64,000 bases of DNA, from contig NZ_CP036273.1 in NCBI RefSeq assembly GCF_007747215.1, positions 4,200,322 through 4,264,321 of the forward strand, written 5' to 3'. Made by a program: the position numbers and the translations under genes. Below the pieces are notes generated by a model. It had not been told where the DNA came from, searched no databases, and saw only the letters and a list, made by a program, of their open reading frames with translations. Below are positions 56,202 to 64,000 of the stretch, one piece after another (position 1 is the first letter of the stretch; every line of letters starts with the position of its first letter). Origin of the DNA: Urbifossiella limnaea (GTDB taxonomy: Bacteria > Planctomycetota > Planctomycetia > Gemmatales > Gemmataceae).

Positions 56202-57575
56202 TCACGGCGCCACGTTGAAGCACTCGATGCGGTCCGGCCCGCGCACGTAAAGGCGTCCGTCCGCCACCACCGGCAGCGCCCAGTTCTGATGCCCCGAGAA
56301 GCCCAGCGGTACCGTCGCCACGGGACGGTACTCGTCGGGAGTCGCCTGCACCAGGATCAGGTCACCGGTCTGCGTGAGGATCACCAGGTAGCCGCCGACG
56401 GCGACGATCTTCCCGTTCCGCACCCGGGGCGCCTCCCACCCCTCGACCGTGGCGCCGTCGATAAGGCTGAAGCAGACGAGCCGCGCCTCGTCGTTCGTGC
56501 CGTCGAAGGCGTACAGGTGGCGGCCGACGGCGACGGCGGTGCCGTGGTGCGTCCGCAGCGGCTTGTTCCGCTTGCTGTACACCGGCTCCAGCCGCAGGCG
56601 GTCGGCATCCGGCTTCAGCCGCAGCAGGGCGCAGCCGGTGCCATAGGCCGCGGAGATGAACACGTAGTCGTCGAGCACCAGCGGGGTGGCGATGTTCCCC
56701 TGGTGCTGCGTCGGCCACGGGTAGCTCCCCATCAGCGTGCCGTCGGAACGGAGGCAGAGAAGCGTGTCGCCGGTCAGCGCGAACACGGCCCGCACGCCTT
56801 GGACGGTGGCCACGCTCGGCGAGCTGTACCCGGCCGGATTCGTGCCCGCGGTCCAGCGGATGAGGCCCGTTGCCCGGTCGAACGCCGCCACCGACCCCTT
56901 CCGCCCGCCTGGCTGGACGACGACGGTGTCGCCGTCGAGGAGCGGCGAGCAGGCGTAGCCCCACTGCGGCGTGCGGCCGTTGAACTCCCCCGGCAGGTCG
57001 TGCTTCCACACCACGCGCGGCGCCTGCCCGGGGGCCGCCTCAAGGCAGTGCATCAGGCCGCTCGCACCGACCGTGTAGACCCGGTCGCCGTCCACCGTCG
57101 GCGTCGCGCGCGGGCCGGCGTCGAAGCCGATGCCGTCGTAGCTCGCGGGGTAGGTGTGCTCCCACACGCTCGCCCCCGTGGCCGCGTCGAGGCAGACCAC
57201 ACGTTCGGAACTCCCCTGCCGGTCCTGCGTGTAGAGCTTGCCGCCGACGACGGCGAACGACGAGTACCCCCCGCCGACCGGGGCCGACCACAGCTTCTCG
57301 GGCGGCCGCTTCTCCCAGTCCGTGCGGAAGGGGCCGGCGGGGGCGTGGCCGTCGCGGTTGGGGCCGAGGAACTGCGGCCACCCGCCGCCGACCGCGGCCC
57401 GCGGCGCGGCCGGCGGGGCGTGGCGGAGTTGCTCGATTTCCGCAGCGTTCTCGGTGTCCCGGGCGAACCAGCGGGTGAACACGCCGGCCCGGTGCACGAC
57501 GTACCCGCTGGCCCCGAGCACCACCAGGACGGCGGCGGTGAGGGCGGTGGCGCGGACGCCGCGACGTGTCGTCAT
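56202..57575 (-). CDS. PQQ-type beta-propeller protein, membrane-anchored
   Basis: 457 residues. N-terminal membrane segment (about 10-30), then a WPQFLGPNRDGHAP start and repeated PQQ-like blades (VVCLDAATGASVWEHTYPA, VAAFDRATGLIRWTAG, YLVILTQTGDLILV, FNVAP at the end). This type of outer protein is very common in planctomycetes, with no proven enzyme activity; it usually lacks the full quinone site. It begins 40 bases downstream of hemL on the same strand, so it could be read from the kinase-hemL transcript. Confidence 0.88.
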   Translation of the reverse strand: MTTRRGVRATALTAAVLVVLGASGYVVHRAGVFTRWFARDTENAAEIEQLRHAPPAAPRAAVGGGWPQFLGPNRDGHAPAGPFRTDWEKRPPEKLWSAPVGGGYSSFAVVGGKLYTQDRQGSSERVVCLDAATGASVWEHTYPASYDGIGFDAGPRATPTVDGDRVYTVGASGLMHCLEAAPGQAPRVVWKHDLPGEFNGRTPQWGYACSPLLDGDTVVVQPGGRKGSVAAFDRATGLIRWTAGTNPAGYSSPSVATVQGVRAVFALTGDTLLCLRSDGTLMGSYPWPTQHQGNIATPLVLDDYVFISAAYGTGCALLRLKPDADRLRLEPVYSKRNKPLRTHHGTAVAVGRHLYAFDGTNDEARLVCFSLIDGATVEGWEAPRVRNGKIVAVGGYLVILTQTGDLILVQATPDEYRPVATVPLGFSGHQNWALPVVADGRLYVRGPDRIECFNVAP

Positions 57576-57615
57576 GGGTGGGCTCGCAGGACGGGCGACG
57601 TGTCTCGACTCTAGC

Positions 57616-58905
57616 TCACGCCGCGACCTCGGCCAGCGCCGCGCGCGCCGCCTGAATCGTGCGGGCCACGTCGGCGTCGGTCATCGCCGCGGAGAGGAAC
57701 GCGGCCTCGAACTGGCTGCACGGCAGGTACACGCCGCGGTCCATCATCGCCCAGAAGAAGCGGGCGAACCGCTTCGCGTCGGCCGTCTTCGCGGTGTCGA
57801 AGTCGGTCACGGGCGTTGCGGCGAAGAACAGCGTCCACATGCTGCCGACGCGGTTCAGCTGCACCGGCACTCCGGCGTCGGCGGCCGCGGCACGGAGGCC
57901 GGCTTCGAGTTGCTGGCCCATCCGGTCGAGCCGCGAGTACGGCGGATCGGCCGTCAACTGCTTCAGGGTGGCGATGCCGGCGGCCATCGCCACCGGGTTG
58001 CCGCTCAGGGTGCCGGCCTGGAACACGGGGCCGGCCGGCATGATCTTCTTCATCACGTCGGCACGGCCGGCATACGCCCCGACGGGGAAGCCGCCGCCGA
58101 TGATTTTGCCGAGCACTGTCACGTCGGGGTCGTCGCCGAGAAGTTCCTGGGCGCCACCGTAGGCGAGGCGGAAGCCGGTCATCACCTCGTCGTAGACGAG
58201 CAGCGCGCCGTGGTGCCGCGTCAGGCGGCGCAGCTCGGCGCGGAACTCGGGCGACGGCAGCACCAGCCCCATGTTGCCGACGACCGGTTCGAGCATGACG
58301 CCGGCGATGGCGTCGCCCTTCGCCGCGAACACCTCGCGGAGGCCGACCACGTCGTTGTAGCGCAGCACGAGTGTGTCGGCGGTGCAGCCCTTCGGCACGC
58401 CGGGGCTGTTCGGCACGCCGAGCGTCAGGGCGCTCGACCCGGCCGACACCAGCAGCGAATCGACGTGCCCGTGGTAGCAGCCGGCGAACTTCACGATCAG
58501 GTCGCGGCCGGTGAACCCGCGCGCGAGCCTTACGGCGCTCATCGCCGCTTCCGTGCCGCTCGACACGAACCGCACCATCTCCACGGACGGGATCGCCTCG
58601 ACGACCAACTCGGCGAGTTCCGTCTCGGGCTCGCTCGGGGCGCCGAAGCTGCTGCCGTCGTGTGTCGCGGCGATGACGGCTTCCAGCACGGCGGGGTGGG
58701 CGTGGCCCAGGATCATTGGCCCCCACGAGCCGATGAAGTCGAGGTAGTCGTTGCCGTCGATGTCGGTGAGGTACGCCCCGCGCCCGCGGGCGATGGTAAT
58801 GGGGATGCCGCCGACGCCGCCGAACGCCCGCGCCGGGCTGTTCACGCCGCCGGGGATCACCTTCTGCGCCCGCGCGTGGGCCGCCGCACTCTTCGTCCGG
58901 TTCAT
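57616..58905 (-). CDS. hemL: Glutamate-1-semialdehyde 2,1-aminomutase
   Basis: 429 residues. Converts glutamate-1-semialdehyde into 5-aminolevulinate in the C5 haem pathway. Shows VIPGGVNSPARAFGGVGG, RFVSSGTEAAMSAVRLAR, KFAGCYHGHVDSLL, LLVYDEVMTGFRLA and the PLP lysine in LGKIIGGGFPVGAYAGR. FQAGTLSGNPVAMAAG completes the HemL signature. ATG 58905 overlaps the kinase stop by four bases (ATGA), so its translation is coupled to a Ser/Thr kinase, an unusual partner. Confidence 0.96.
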   Translation of the reverse strand: MNRTKSAAAHARAQKVIPGGVNSPARAFGGVGGIPITIARGRGAYLTDIDGNDYLDFIGSWGPMILGHAHPAVLEAVIAATHDGSSFGAPSEPETELAELVVEAIPSVEMVRFVSSGTEAAMSAVRLARGFTGRDLIVKFAGCYHGHVDSLLVSAGSSALTLGVPNSPGVPKGCTADTLVLRYNDVVGLREVFAAKGDAIAGVMLEPVVGNMGLVLPSPEFRAELRRLTRHHGALLVYDEVMTGFRLAYGGAQELLGDDPDVTVLGKIIGGGFPVGAYAGRADVMKKIMPAGPVFQAGTLSGNPVAMAAGIATLKQLTADPPYSRLDRMGQQLEAGLRAAAADAGVPVQLNRVGSMWTLFFAATPVTDFDTAKTADAKRFARFFWAMMDRGVYLPCSQFEAAFLSAAMTDADVARTIQAARAALAEVAA

Positions 58906-60899
58906 CGTTTCCCCTCGGCGGCCGTCAGGATGCTCCGGGCTTTTTCCCGGGCCGCGACGACCGCCGTGTCCGTCTCGTCGTCGTAAAGTTCGACCAACTC
59001 GCGGGCCGTGGCCCGCACCGCGATCCACTTCACCGTCTCGCTGCCGGCCTGGGCCTCGGTCTGGGTTTGCCCGAGTTCGGCGAGCTTCTGCGACACGAGT
59101 TTCTGTCGCTCGGCCAGACCGCCGTCCGCGGCGCCCCTCGGGATGGCCGCCCGCTGCTGCGACGCGAGAAGGAACCAGGTATTGAGGTCCGGCTCCTTCT
59201 CGGCCAGCCCGATGGCCGCGTCCCACCACCGGGCCGCCTTCTCCCTGTCGCCGAAGGCTTCGAGCCGCAGCGCCCGCACGGCCAGCGATTCGGGGCTGTC
59301 CTTGTCGAACGGCGTGGGCAGCTCGAACCGCCGGTGCTCGGCGATCTTCTTGTGTAGCTCCGGGAGGAGCTTCCGGGCCGCCTCGATGTCCTTGAGCCGC
59401 TTGTCGGCCACCCAGCCCCAGCGGGCCTTGTTCAGCGGCTCGTCGTCGAAGGTGTACGGCAGCTTGGCCTCGGCGGGGAATCTACCCCGGACCTTCGTCC
59501 AGTACTCGGTCGCCACGGGCAGCTGGCCGTCCTTCTCGGCCTTGATGGCCGCCATCGTCGCGGCGTAGGCGTCCCCGTCGTCGCCGTCGCCGGGGTTGTC
59601 GCGGAGGTTCGCCTTGCGGAAGCGGTTGGCGAAGATCCCCTCTCGCTTCTCGACCCAGCCGGCCCGGAAGAGCGCGGCCGCGGTGTCGGTCCGTTCGCCG
59701 GGCGTGTCGCCGTGAGGCTTCAAGTAGGCGGTGGCGGCCTCGATGCGGGCGTCGGGCGTGGCCTCGCCGCGGCCCTTCTGCGCGGCCAGCCGCTCGACCG
59801 GGGCGTACAGCGCGTCGGCCGACGGCGGCCGCATCAGGAAATACGCCCCGGTAGCGAGCCCACCAAGGGCCACCAGAATGGCGGCGGCGTGGAGCCACTT
59901 CTGCTGGAGCAGCGGCACCGCCTTCGCCTTCCGTTTCTTCTTCGTCTTCCCCTTCAGCGCGCGGGCGGCCTCGCGGTCCTCCTCCGTGATCGGCGCCGCC
60001 TCGGCGCCGCGCGGGCGGTCGATCTTGCGGGCGTTGGCGGCCTCGAGGCCGGCGCTCTTGCGGGCCGTGGCATCGTCCTCGATCTCGGCCAGCATCCGCC
60101 CCACCCACGCGGCGTCGATCGGCCGCTGGTCCTTGTCCTTCTCCAGCAGTTGCAGGATCAGCGCCTCGAACTTCGGCGGCAGGTCTTGCAACAGCTTGCC
60201 GAGCCGCGGCGGCTTCTCGTGGACGTGTTTGAGGAACATGTCCACGGTCGTGTCCGCGGTGAACGGCTTGCGGCCGGTCAGGAGCTCGAAGAAGACGACG
60301 CCGAGTGAGTACAGGTCGGACTTGGCGGTGAGGTTGCGGTCGCCCTTGCACTGCTCCGGCGACATGTACGCGGCCGTGCCGATCGTGCTGTTCATGCCGG
60401 TCAGGGCGGTCACGTCCTGGTCCTTGGCGATGCCGAAGTCGGTGAGCTTCAGCACGCCGTCCGTGGTCACCATCAGGTTCGACGGCTTCAGGTCGCGGTG
60501 GATGATCCCCTTCTCGTGCGCGTGCTGGAGGGCCAGGCACAGGTGCTTGCCGTAGGTGACGACCTCCTCCCACCCCAGCCGGCCGCGGCGGGCCAGGACG
60601 CGGTCGAGCGGCTCGCCGTCGACGAACTCCATGGCGATGAACGGCGTCTTCTTGTACGTGCCGGTGGCGAGCAGGCGGACGATGTGCGGGTGCCGGAGTT
60701 GCTTGAGGATCGCCGACTCGCGCTCGAAGCGGGCCATCGCGCCTTCGTTGCCGAGCAGGCCGAGGGCGACGACCTTGAGGGCGACCTGCCGAACCTGGCC
60801 CTCGCTCTTCTGGTAGCGGGCCATGTAGACGGTGCCCATGGCACCGCTGCCGAGCTCCCGCTCGATGGTGAACGGGCCGATCTGCTGCCCGATCAGCAT
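58902..60899 (-). CDS. Transmembrane Ser/Thr protein kinase (PknB type)
   Basis: 665 residues. Kinase domain about 8-280: glycine loop GSGAMGTVY, lysine in VALKVV, catalytic IIHRDLKPSNLM near residue 136, LTDFGIAKD near residue 156, and AAYMSPEQ. A lysine/arginine patch precedes one membrane segment (about 335-357). The 300-residue outer part is helical with TPR-like packing (EKAARWWDAAIGLAEKEP) and shows no sensor family I know. RBS GGGGAGG before ATG 60899; -10 TACAAT at 60930-60935. Upstream of hemL with a four-base overlap. Confidence 0.94.
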   Translation of the reverse strand: MLIGQQIGPFTIERELGSGAMGTVYMARYQKSEGQVRQVALKVVALGLLGNEGAMARFERESAILKQLRHPHIVRLLATGTYKKTPFIAMEFVDGEPLDRVLARRGRLGWEEVVTYGKHLCLALQHAHEKGIIHRDLKPSNLMVTTDGVLKLTDFGIAKDQDVTALTGMNSTIGTAAYMSPEQCKGDRNLTAKSDLYSLGVVFFELLTGRKPFTADTTVDMFLKHVHEKPPRLGKLLQDLPPKFEALILQLLEKDKDQRPIDAAWVGRMLAEIEDDATARKSAGLEAANARKIDRPRGAEAAPITEEDREAARALKGKTKKKRKAKAVPLLQQKWLHAAAILVALGGLATGAYFLMRPPSADALYAPVERLAAQKGRGEATPDARIEAATAYLKPHGDTPGERTDTAAALFRAGWVEKREGIFANRFRKANLRDNPGDGDDGDAYAATMAAIKAEKDGQLPVATEYWTKVRGRFPAEAKLPYTFDDEPLNKARWGWVADKRLKDIEAARKLLPELHKKIAEHRRFELPTPFDKDSPESLAVRALRLEAFGDREKAARWWDAAIGLAEKEPDLNTWFLLASQQRAAIPRGAADGGLAERQKLVSQKLAELGQTQTEAQAGSETVKWIAVRATARELVELYDDETDTAVVAAREKARSILTAAEGKR

Positions 60900-61090
60900 G
60901 GTTCCTCCCCGCGACCGTGGTTCCCGGGCATTGTACCTCACACGGCCGGGGTTTCGCCCCCGATTCCGGCCGCGCCGCCAACGCCGGTTGCGGCCGGAAC
61001 GTAACGCCCGGTAACGGGTTGCCCCCGCCGTCGCACCGGCCGCGCCGGTCGGCTAGAATGGAGGCGTCCGTTCCGCCGCGGAGTCCCGGC

Positions 61091-64000
61091 ATGGCCACGG
61101 TGATTGAGAAGCCCGACCCGGCCGCGAAGTTCGCCACGAAGGTGGACGAGCAGCTGGCCGAGGCCACCAGCCGCATCCGCGGCCACGACCTGGCCCTCGG
61201 CGGCCTCTTCGTCGCCGGCTTGGTGCTGGGCTACGCCGCCGCGATGATGCTCCTCGACCGCTACCTCGTGGTTGCCGAATGGCTGCGCCAGCTGTCGCTG
61301 CTGGCGTTCGTCGGCGTGGTCGGCTACGCGGCCTACCGGATGCTCGTCCGCCCGTTGCGGGCGCGGGTCAATCCGATGTACGCGGCCGTCGTCGTGGAGC
61401 GGACCATCGACGACGCCAAGAACAGCCTCGTGGGGTACGTCGAGGCGCAAGAGCGCGGCGACGTTCACCCGGCGGTGAAGGCCGCGATGGGCGCCCGCGC
61501 CGCCAAGTCGGTGGACGACGCCGACGTGAACCGGGCCGTGGACCACCGCGGCCTGCTCTACGCCGGCGGCGGCGTCATCGCCCTGTTCCTGACGCTCGTC
61601 GTGCTGTTCTTCGTGTTCCGCCCGACGCAGTTCCAGTCGCTACTCGGCCGCACGTTCGCGCCGTTCTCGTCCGCCACCATCGCCAGCCGCACGACCGTGT
61701 TCCTGGTCGAGCCGCAGGGCGGCGACGTGACCGTCACGTCGGGCCAGTCGCTGACGATCAGGGCGGAGGTGAGCGGCCGGCTTCCCAAGCCCGACGCGGC
61801 CGACAAGGTGCGGCTGCTCGTCCGGTACAACCCCGCCGACCCGGCCTACGACGAACTGCCGATGGAGCCCGGCGAGACGAGCCGGGAGTGGTTCGTGCAG
61901 GTGCGGCCGGAGCAACTGCGGACGGGGGCGTGGTACAAGGTCGCGGCCGGCGACGGCGAGACGGCCGAGCACCGCGTGACCGTCCGCACCGCCCCGCTGT
62001 TCACCGACTTCGAGGTCGAGTACCTGTTTCCCGCGTACACCCGCCGGCCGGACGAGAAGTCGACCGACCCGCACCTCATGGCCGTCCGCAATACCAAGGT
62101 CAGCGTGGTGGCGAAGGCCAACCGCCCGGTGCGCGACGGCCGGGCCGTGTTCGACCCCGCGGGTCAGCCCGTGGTCGCCGGCAAGGTCGTCCCCGGCCGG
62201 CAGGACGCGCTGCGGTTCGACTTCCTCCTCACGACGCCCGGCAGCTACCGCCTCACGTTTAACGCCGCCGACGGCGAGCGGAGCCCGGAGTCGATGCCGT
62301 TCGGCATCAAGCTCGACGAGGACCGCCCGCCGCTGGTCTCGATCCAGGTGCCGCAGCCGGACGACATCCAGCTACCGGCGAACGGCCTCCTCGCCATCGA
62401 CGGCGGCGCCGGCGACGACTACGGCCTCGACAAGCTGACTCTGAAGCTGAAGCTGGCCGACGTCGCGGCGCGGCCGCTGGCCGACCGGCCGTACCTCGGC
62501 GGCAAGTCATTCCGCCGCGACGCCGACGGCACGTACCCGGTCAACCTCGCGTACAAGGACTCGGTCGAACTCGGCAAGCTGACCGACCCCGCCGGCGGCA
62601 AGGTCGAGCTGAAGGAGGGGATGGTTCTCGAATACTGGTTGGAGGCGACCGACAACCGCACGAAGCCGGGCAGCACCGGCCCCGAGCCCGACCCGCAGGT
62701 GGGGAAGAGCGCGGTGAAGCGGGTGCGTCTGCTGCCGCCGCTGACGCCCCCCGAGCAGAAGGACCAAGAAGCCCGCCGCGACCAGCGGAAGCAGGACGAG
62801 AAGCAGCACGCCGACAACCAGCAGAAGCAACTGGACAACGAGCCGCGGCCGCAGCCGAACGCGCCCCCGAAGGCCGACCCGCCGCAGGACGGCATGGGGA
62901 ACCCCATGCCGATGCCGCAGGACGGCATGGGCAAGCAGCAGGACGGGACGGGGAACCCGATGCCGATGGACGGCATGGGGAAGAAGCAAGACGGCATGCC
63001 CATGCCGATGGGGAACGACGGCACGGCCAAGAAGCAGGACGGCATGCCGATGCCGATGGGGAACGACGGCACGGGCAAGAAGCAGGACGGCATGCCGATG
63101 GGCAGCGACGGCACGGGCATGAAGCAGGACGGCATGGGGAACCCGAACCCGCCGAAGTCGCCGGAGCAGAAGAACCCACAAGACAAGGGAATCGCGGGCG
63201 GCATGACGGACCCCAAAATGCCGCCCACGGGGATGAACGACGGCACCCCGATGCCGATGAGCAAGGCCGACATGGGGACGCCCGGCAGCAACAACGGGAT
63301 GCCGCAGCAGGCGCCGATGCCGTCCGACCCCGGCAGCAAGAACGTGCAGGAGCAGGCCAACAAGGTTCAGGACCAGCTCAACCAGGAGAAGTCCGGCGGC
63401 GGTACGCCCAAGGCGGCGCCCACGGCCAACGACGGGGAGCGGACGCCACCCGCCGATCAGAAGTCGAACCCGCCGATGGGCGGAATGCCGCCCGAGGCCC
63501 AGCCGAAGACCGACGGCGGCATGGGGGCCAGCGAGCCGCGCACGGACGGCAAGGCGGAGCAGCCGCCGGAGCCGTCGCAGGCGAAGGCCGGGCCGACGGG
63601 CGACATGCCGCCGATGCCGAACAAGGGGAGCAACCCGCAGCCGAGCGAGACCCGCCGCGAGCCGCTCGGCGGCGACCCCGGCGCGGAGCGCGAGCCGCAG
63701 AAGGGCGGCGACCCGATGCAGAAGGGGATGTCGCAGACCAAGAACGACCCGACCGCCGGCGGCGAGCCGAAGGCCGCATCACAGCAGAAGTCCGACGACG
63801 TGATGGGCAAGGCGTCGCAGCAGCCGACTCCTGCGGACAACGCCGCGAAGGCCAAGACGGCGCCGCCGTCGAACGACCGCGGCGGCGAACGCGACCCGAT
63901 GCAGAAGGGTTCCCCCCAGTCGGAGCCGCAGGGCGGCGGCGAGCCGAAGATGCAGCAGCCCGAGCAACCCGGGGCGGTCCGCCCGATGCCGAAGGAGGGC
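61091..64000 (+). CDS. DUF4175-like large membrane protein, C-terminus beyond window
   Basis: At least 970 residues; still open at the right edge. Two membrane-segment groups: about 39-88 (LGGLFVAGLVLGYAAAMMLL and the next) and about 155-177. A beta-rich region follows (about 205-520; GQSLTIRAEVSGRLP, FEVEYLFPAYTRRP, DDYGLDKLTLKLKLAD), similar to DUF4175 proteins. From about residue 555 the chain is disordered, rich in Gln, Lys, Asp, Gly, Pro and Met, with tandem repeats. A TAGAAT box (61054-61059) precedes the ATG by 31 bases. Confidence 0.85.
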   Translation, partial: MATVIEKPDPAAKFATKVDEQLAEATSRIRGHDLALGGLFVAGLVLGYAAAMMLLDRYLVVAEWLRQLSLLAFVGVVGYAAYRMLVRPLRARVNPMYAAVVVERTIDDAKNSLVGYVEAQERGDVHPAVKAAMGARAAKSVDDADVNRAVDHRGLLYAGGGVIALFLTLVVLFFVFRPTQFQSLLGRTFAPFSSATIASRTTVFLVEPQGGDVTVTSGQSLTIRAEVSGRLPKPDAADKVRLLVRYNPADPAYDELPMEPGETSREWFVQVRPEQLRTGAWYKVAAGDGETAEHRVTVRTAPLFTDFEVEYLFPAYTRRPDEKSTDPHLMAVRNTKVSVVAKANRPVRDGRAVFDPAGQPVVAGKVVPGRQDALRFDFLLTTPGSYRLTFNAADGERSPESMPFGIKLDEDRPPLVSIQVPQPDDIQLPANGLLAIDGGAGDDYGLDKLTLKLKLADVAARPLADRPYLGGKSFRRDADGTYPVNLAYKDSVELGKLTDPAGGKVELKEGMVLEYWLEATDNRTKPGSTGPEPDPQVGKSAVKRVRLLPPLTPPEQKDQEARRDQRKQDEKQHADNQQKQLDNEPRPQPNAPPKADPPQDGMGNPMPMPQDGMGKQQDGTGNPMPMDGMGKKQDGMPMPMGNDGTAKKQDGMPMPMGNDGTGKKQDGMPMGSDGTGMKQDGMGNPNPPKSPEQKNPQDKGIAGGMTDPKMPPTGMNDGTPMPMSKADMGTPGSNNGMPQQAPMPSDPGSKNVQEQANKVQDQLNQEKSGGGTPKAAPTANDGERTPPADQKSNPPMGGMPPEAQPKTDGGMGASEPRTDGKAEQPPEPSQAKAGPTGDMPPMPNKGSNPQPSETRREPLGGDPGAEREPQKGGDPMQKGMSQTKNDPTAGGEPKAASQQKSDDVMGKASQQPTPADNAAKAKTAPPSNDRGGERDPMQKGSPQSEPQGGGEPKMQQPEQPGAVRPMPKEG
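62981..63118 (+). repeat. Tandem coding repeat, 48-bp units
   Basis: Units 62981-63028 and 63029-63076 are nearly identical 16-codon repeats (KKQDGMPMPMGNDGTG); 63077-63118 is a 42-bp version lacking one MP pair, followed by a partial unit. They expand a Met/Pro/Asp/Gly-rich disordered segment of the large membrane protein. Confidence 0.85.

Noticed and set aside
62866-63150. CRISPR-like array because of regular repeats
   Set aside because: The repeats are in-frame coding units without unique spacers.

Overview
The window is very GC-rich chromosomal DNA from a planctomycete, most likely Gemmataceae. The evidence is the set of lineage-typical families: a PVC-type haem-binding CxxCH protein, DUF1501 and DUF1080 proteins, Tat-exported Gfo/Idh/MocA oxidoreductases, a BBP7-like barrel, many Sec/Tat-exported proteins, and a 23S-5S rRNA cluster with no 16S beside it. 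No phage, CRISPR array, intact insertion sequence or tRNA gene was recognised.

Left part, 1-9190, minus strand. A promoter, a 27-codon leucine-rich leader ORF and alternative hairpins precede leuA, which runs off the left edge. Upstream of these lies a set of exported proteins: a CxxCH/ThuA protein and a WD40 protein joined by TGATG, followed by a DUF3352-like protein. 9151-12242 holds terminator, 5S and 23S on the minus strand. 12243-14631 is mostly non-coding and holds a beta-barrel gene flanked by two 106-bp direct repeats.

14632-27382: a Gfo/Idh oxidoreductase-DUF1080 pair, a DUF1501 protein, a sulfate uptake operon (binding protein, small ORF, CysT, CysW) without a CysA ATPase, a decayed stretch, an ABC-2 exporter pair, a degenerate epimerase, an SGNH esterase and an RdgC-like protein with a 57-residue partner.

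27643-41125: two trypsin-like PDZ proteases flanking an exported truncated-globin protein that lacks the proximal histidine, an MBL-fold hydrolase, two small exported proteins, a carboxy-terminal processing protease fused to a caspase-like domain lacking its catalytic residues, and a four-gene minus-strand envelope operon (flippase-like protein, GT2, GT-C-like enzyme, CPBP protease).

41241-64000: an S1-domain protein, a palindromic repeat, the canonical MoxR-DUF58-transglutaminase module with an isochorismatase-family gene attached, an aminotransferase, a BBP7-like barrel, an unknown protein, an orphan ABC-2 permease, an ABC exporter with degraded nucleotide-binding motifs, an inositol-phosphatase-family enzyme, a PQQ-type propeller, hemL overlapping a Ser/Thr kinase, and a DUF4175-like membrane protein that runs off the right edge.

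The most interesting signals are the candidate leucine attenuator and three proteins that keep a recognisable fold but have lost the expected catalytic or cofactor residues. All assignments come from reading the sequence; no database search was run.
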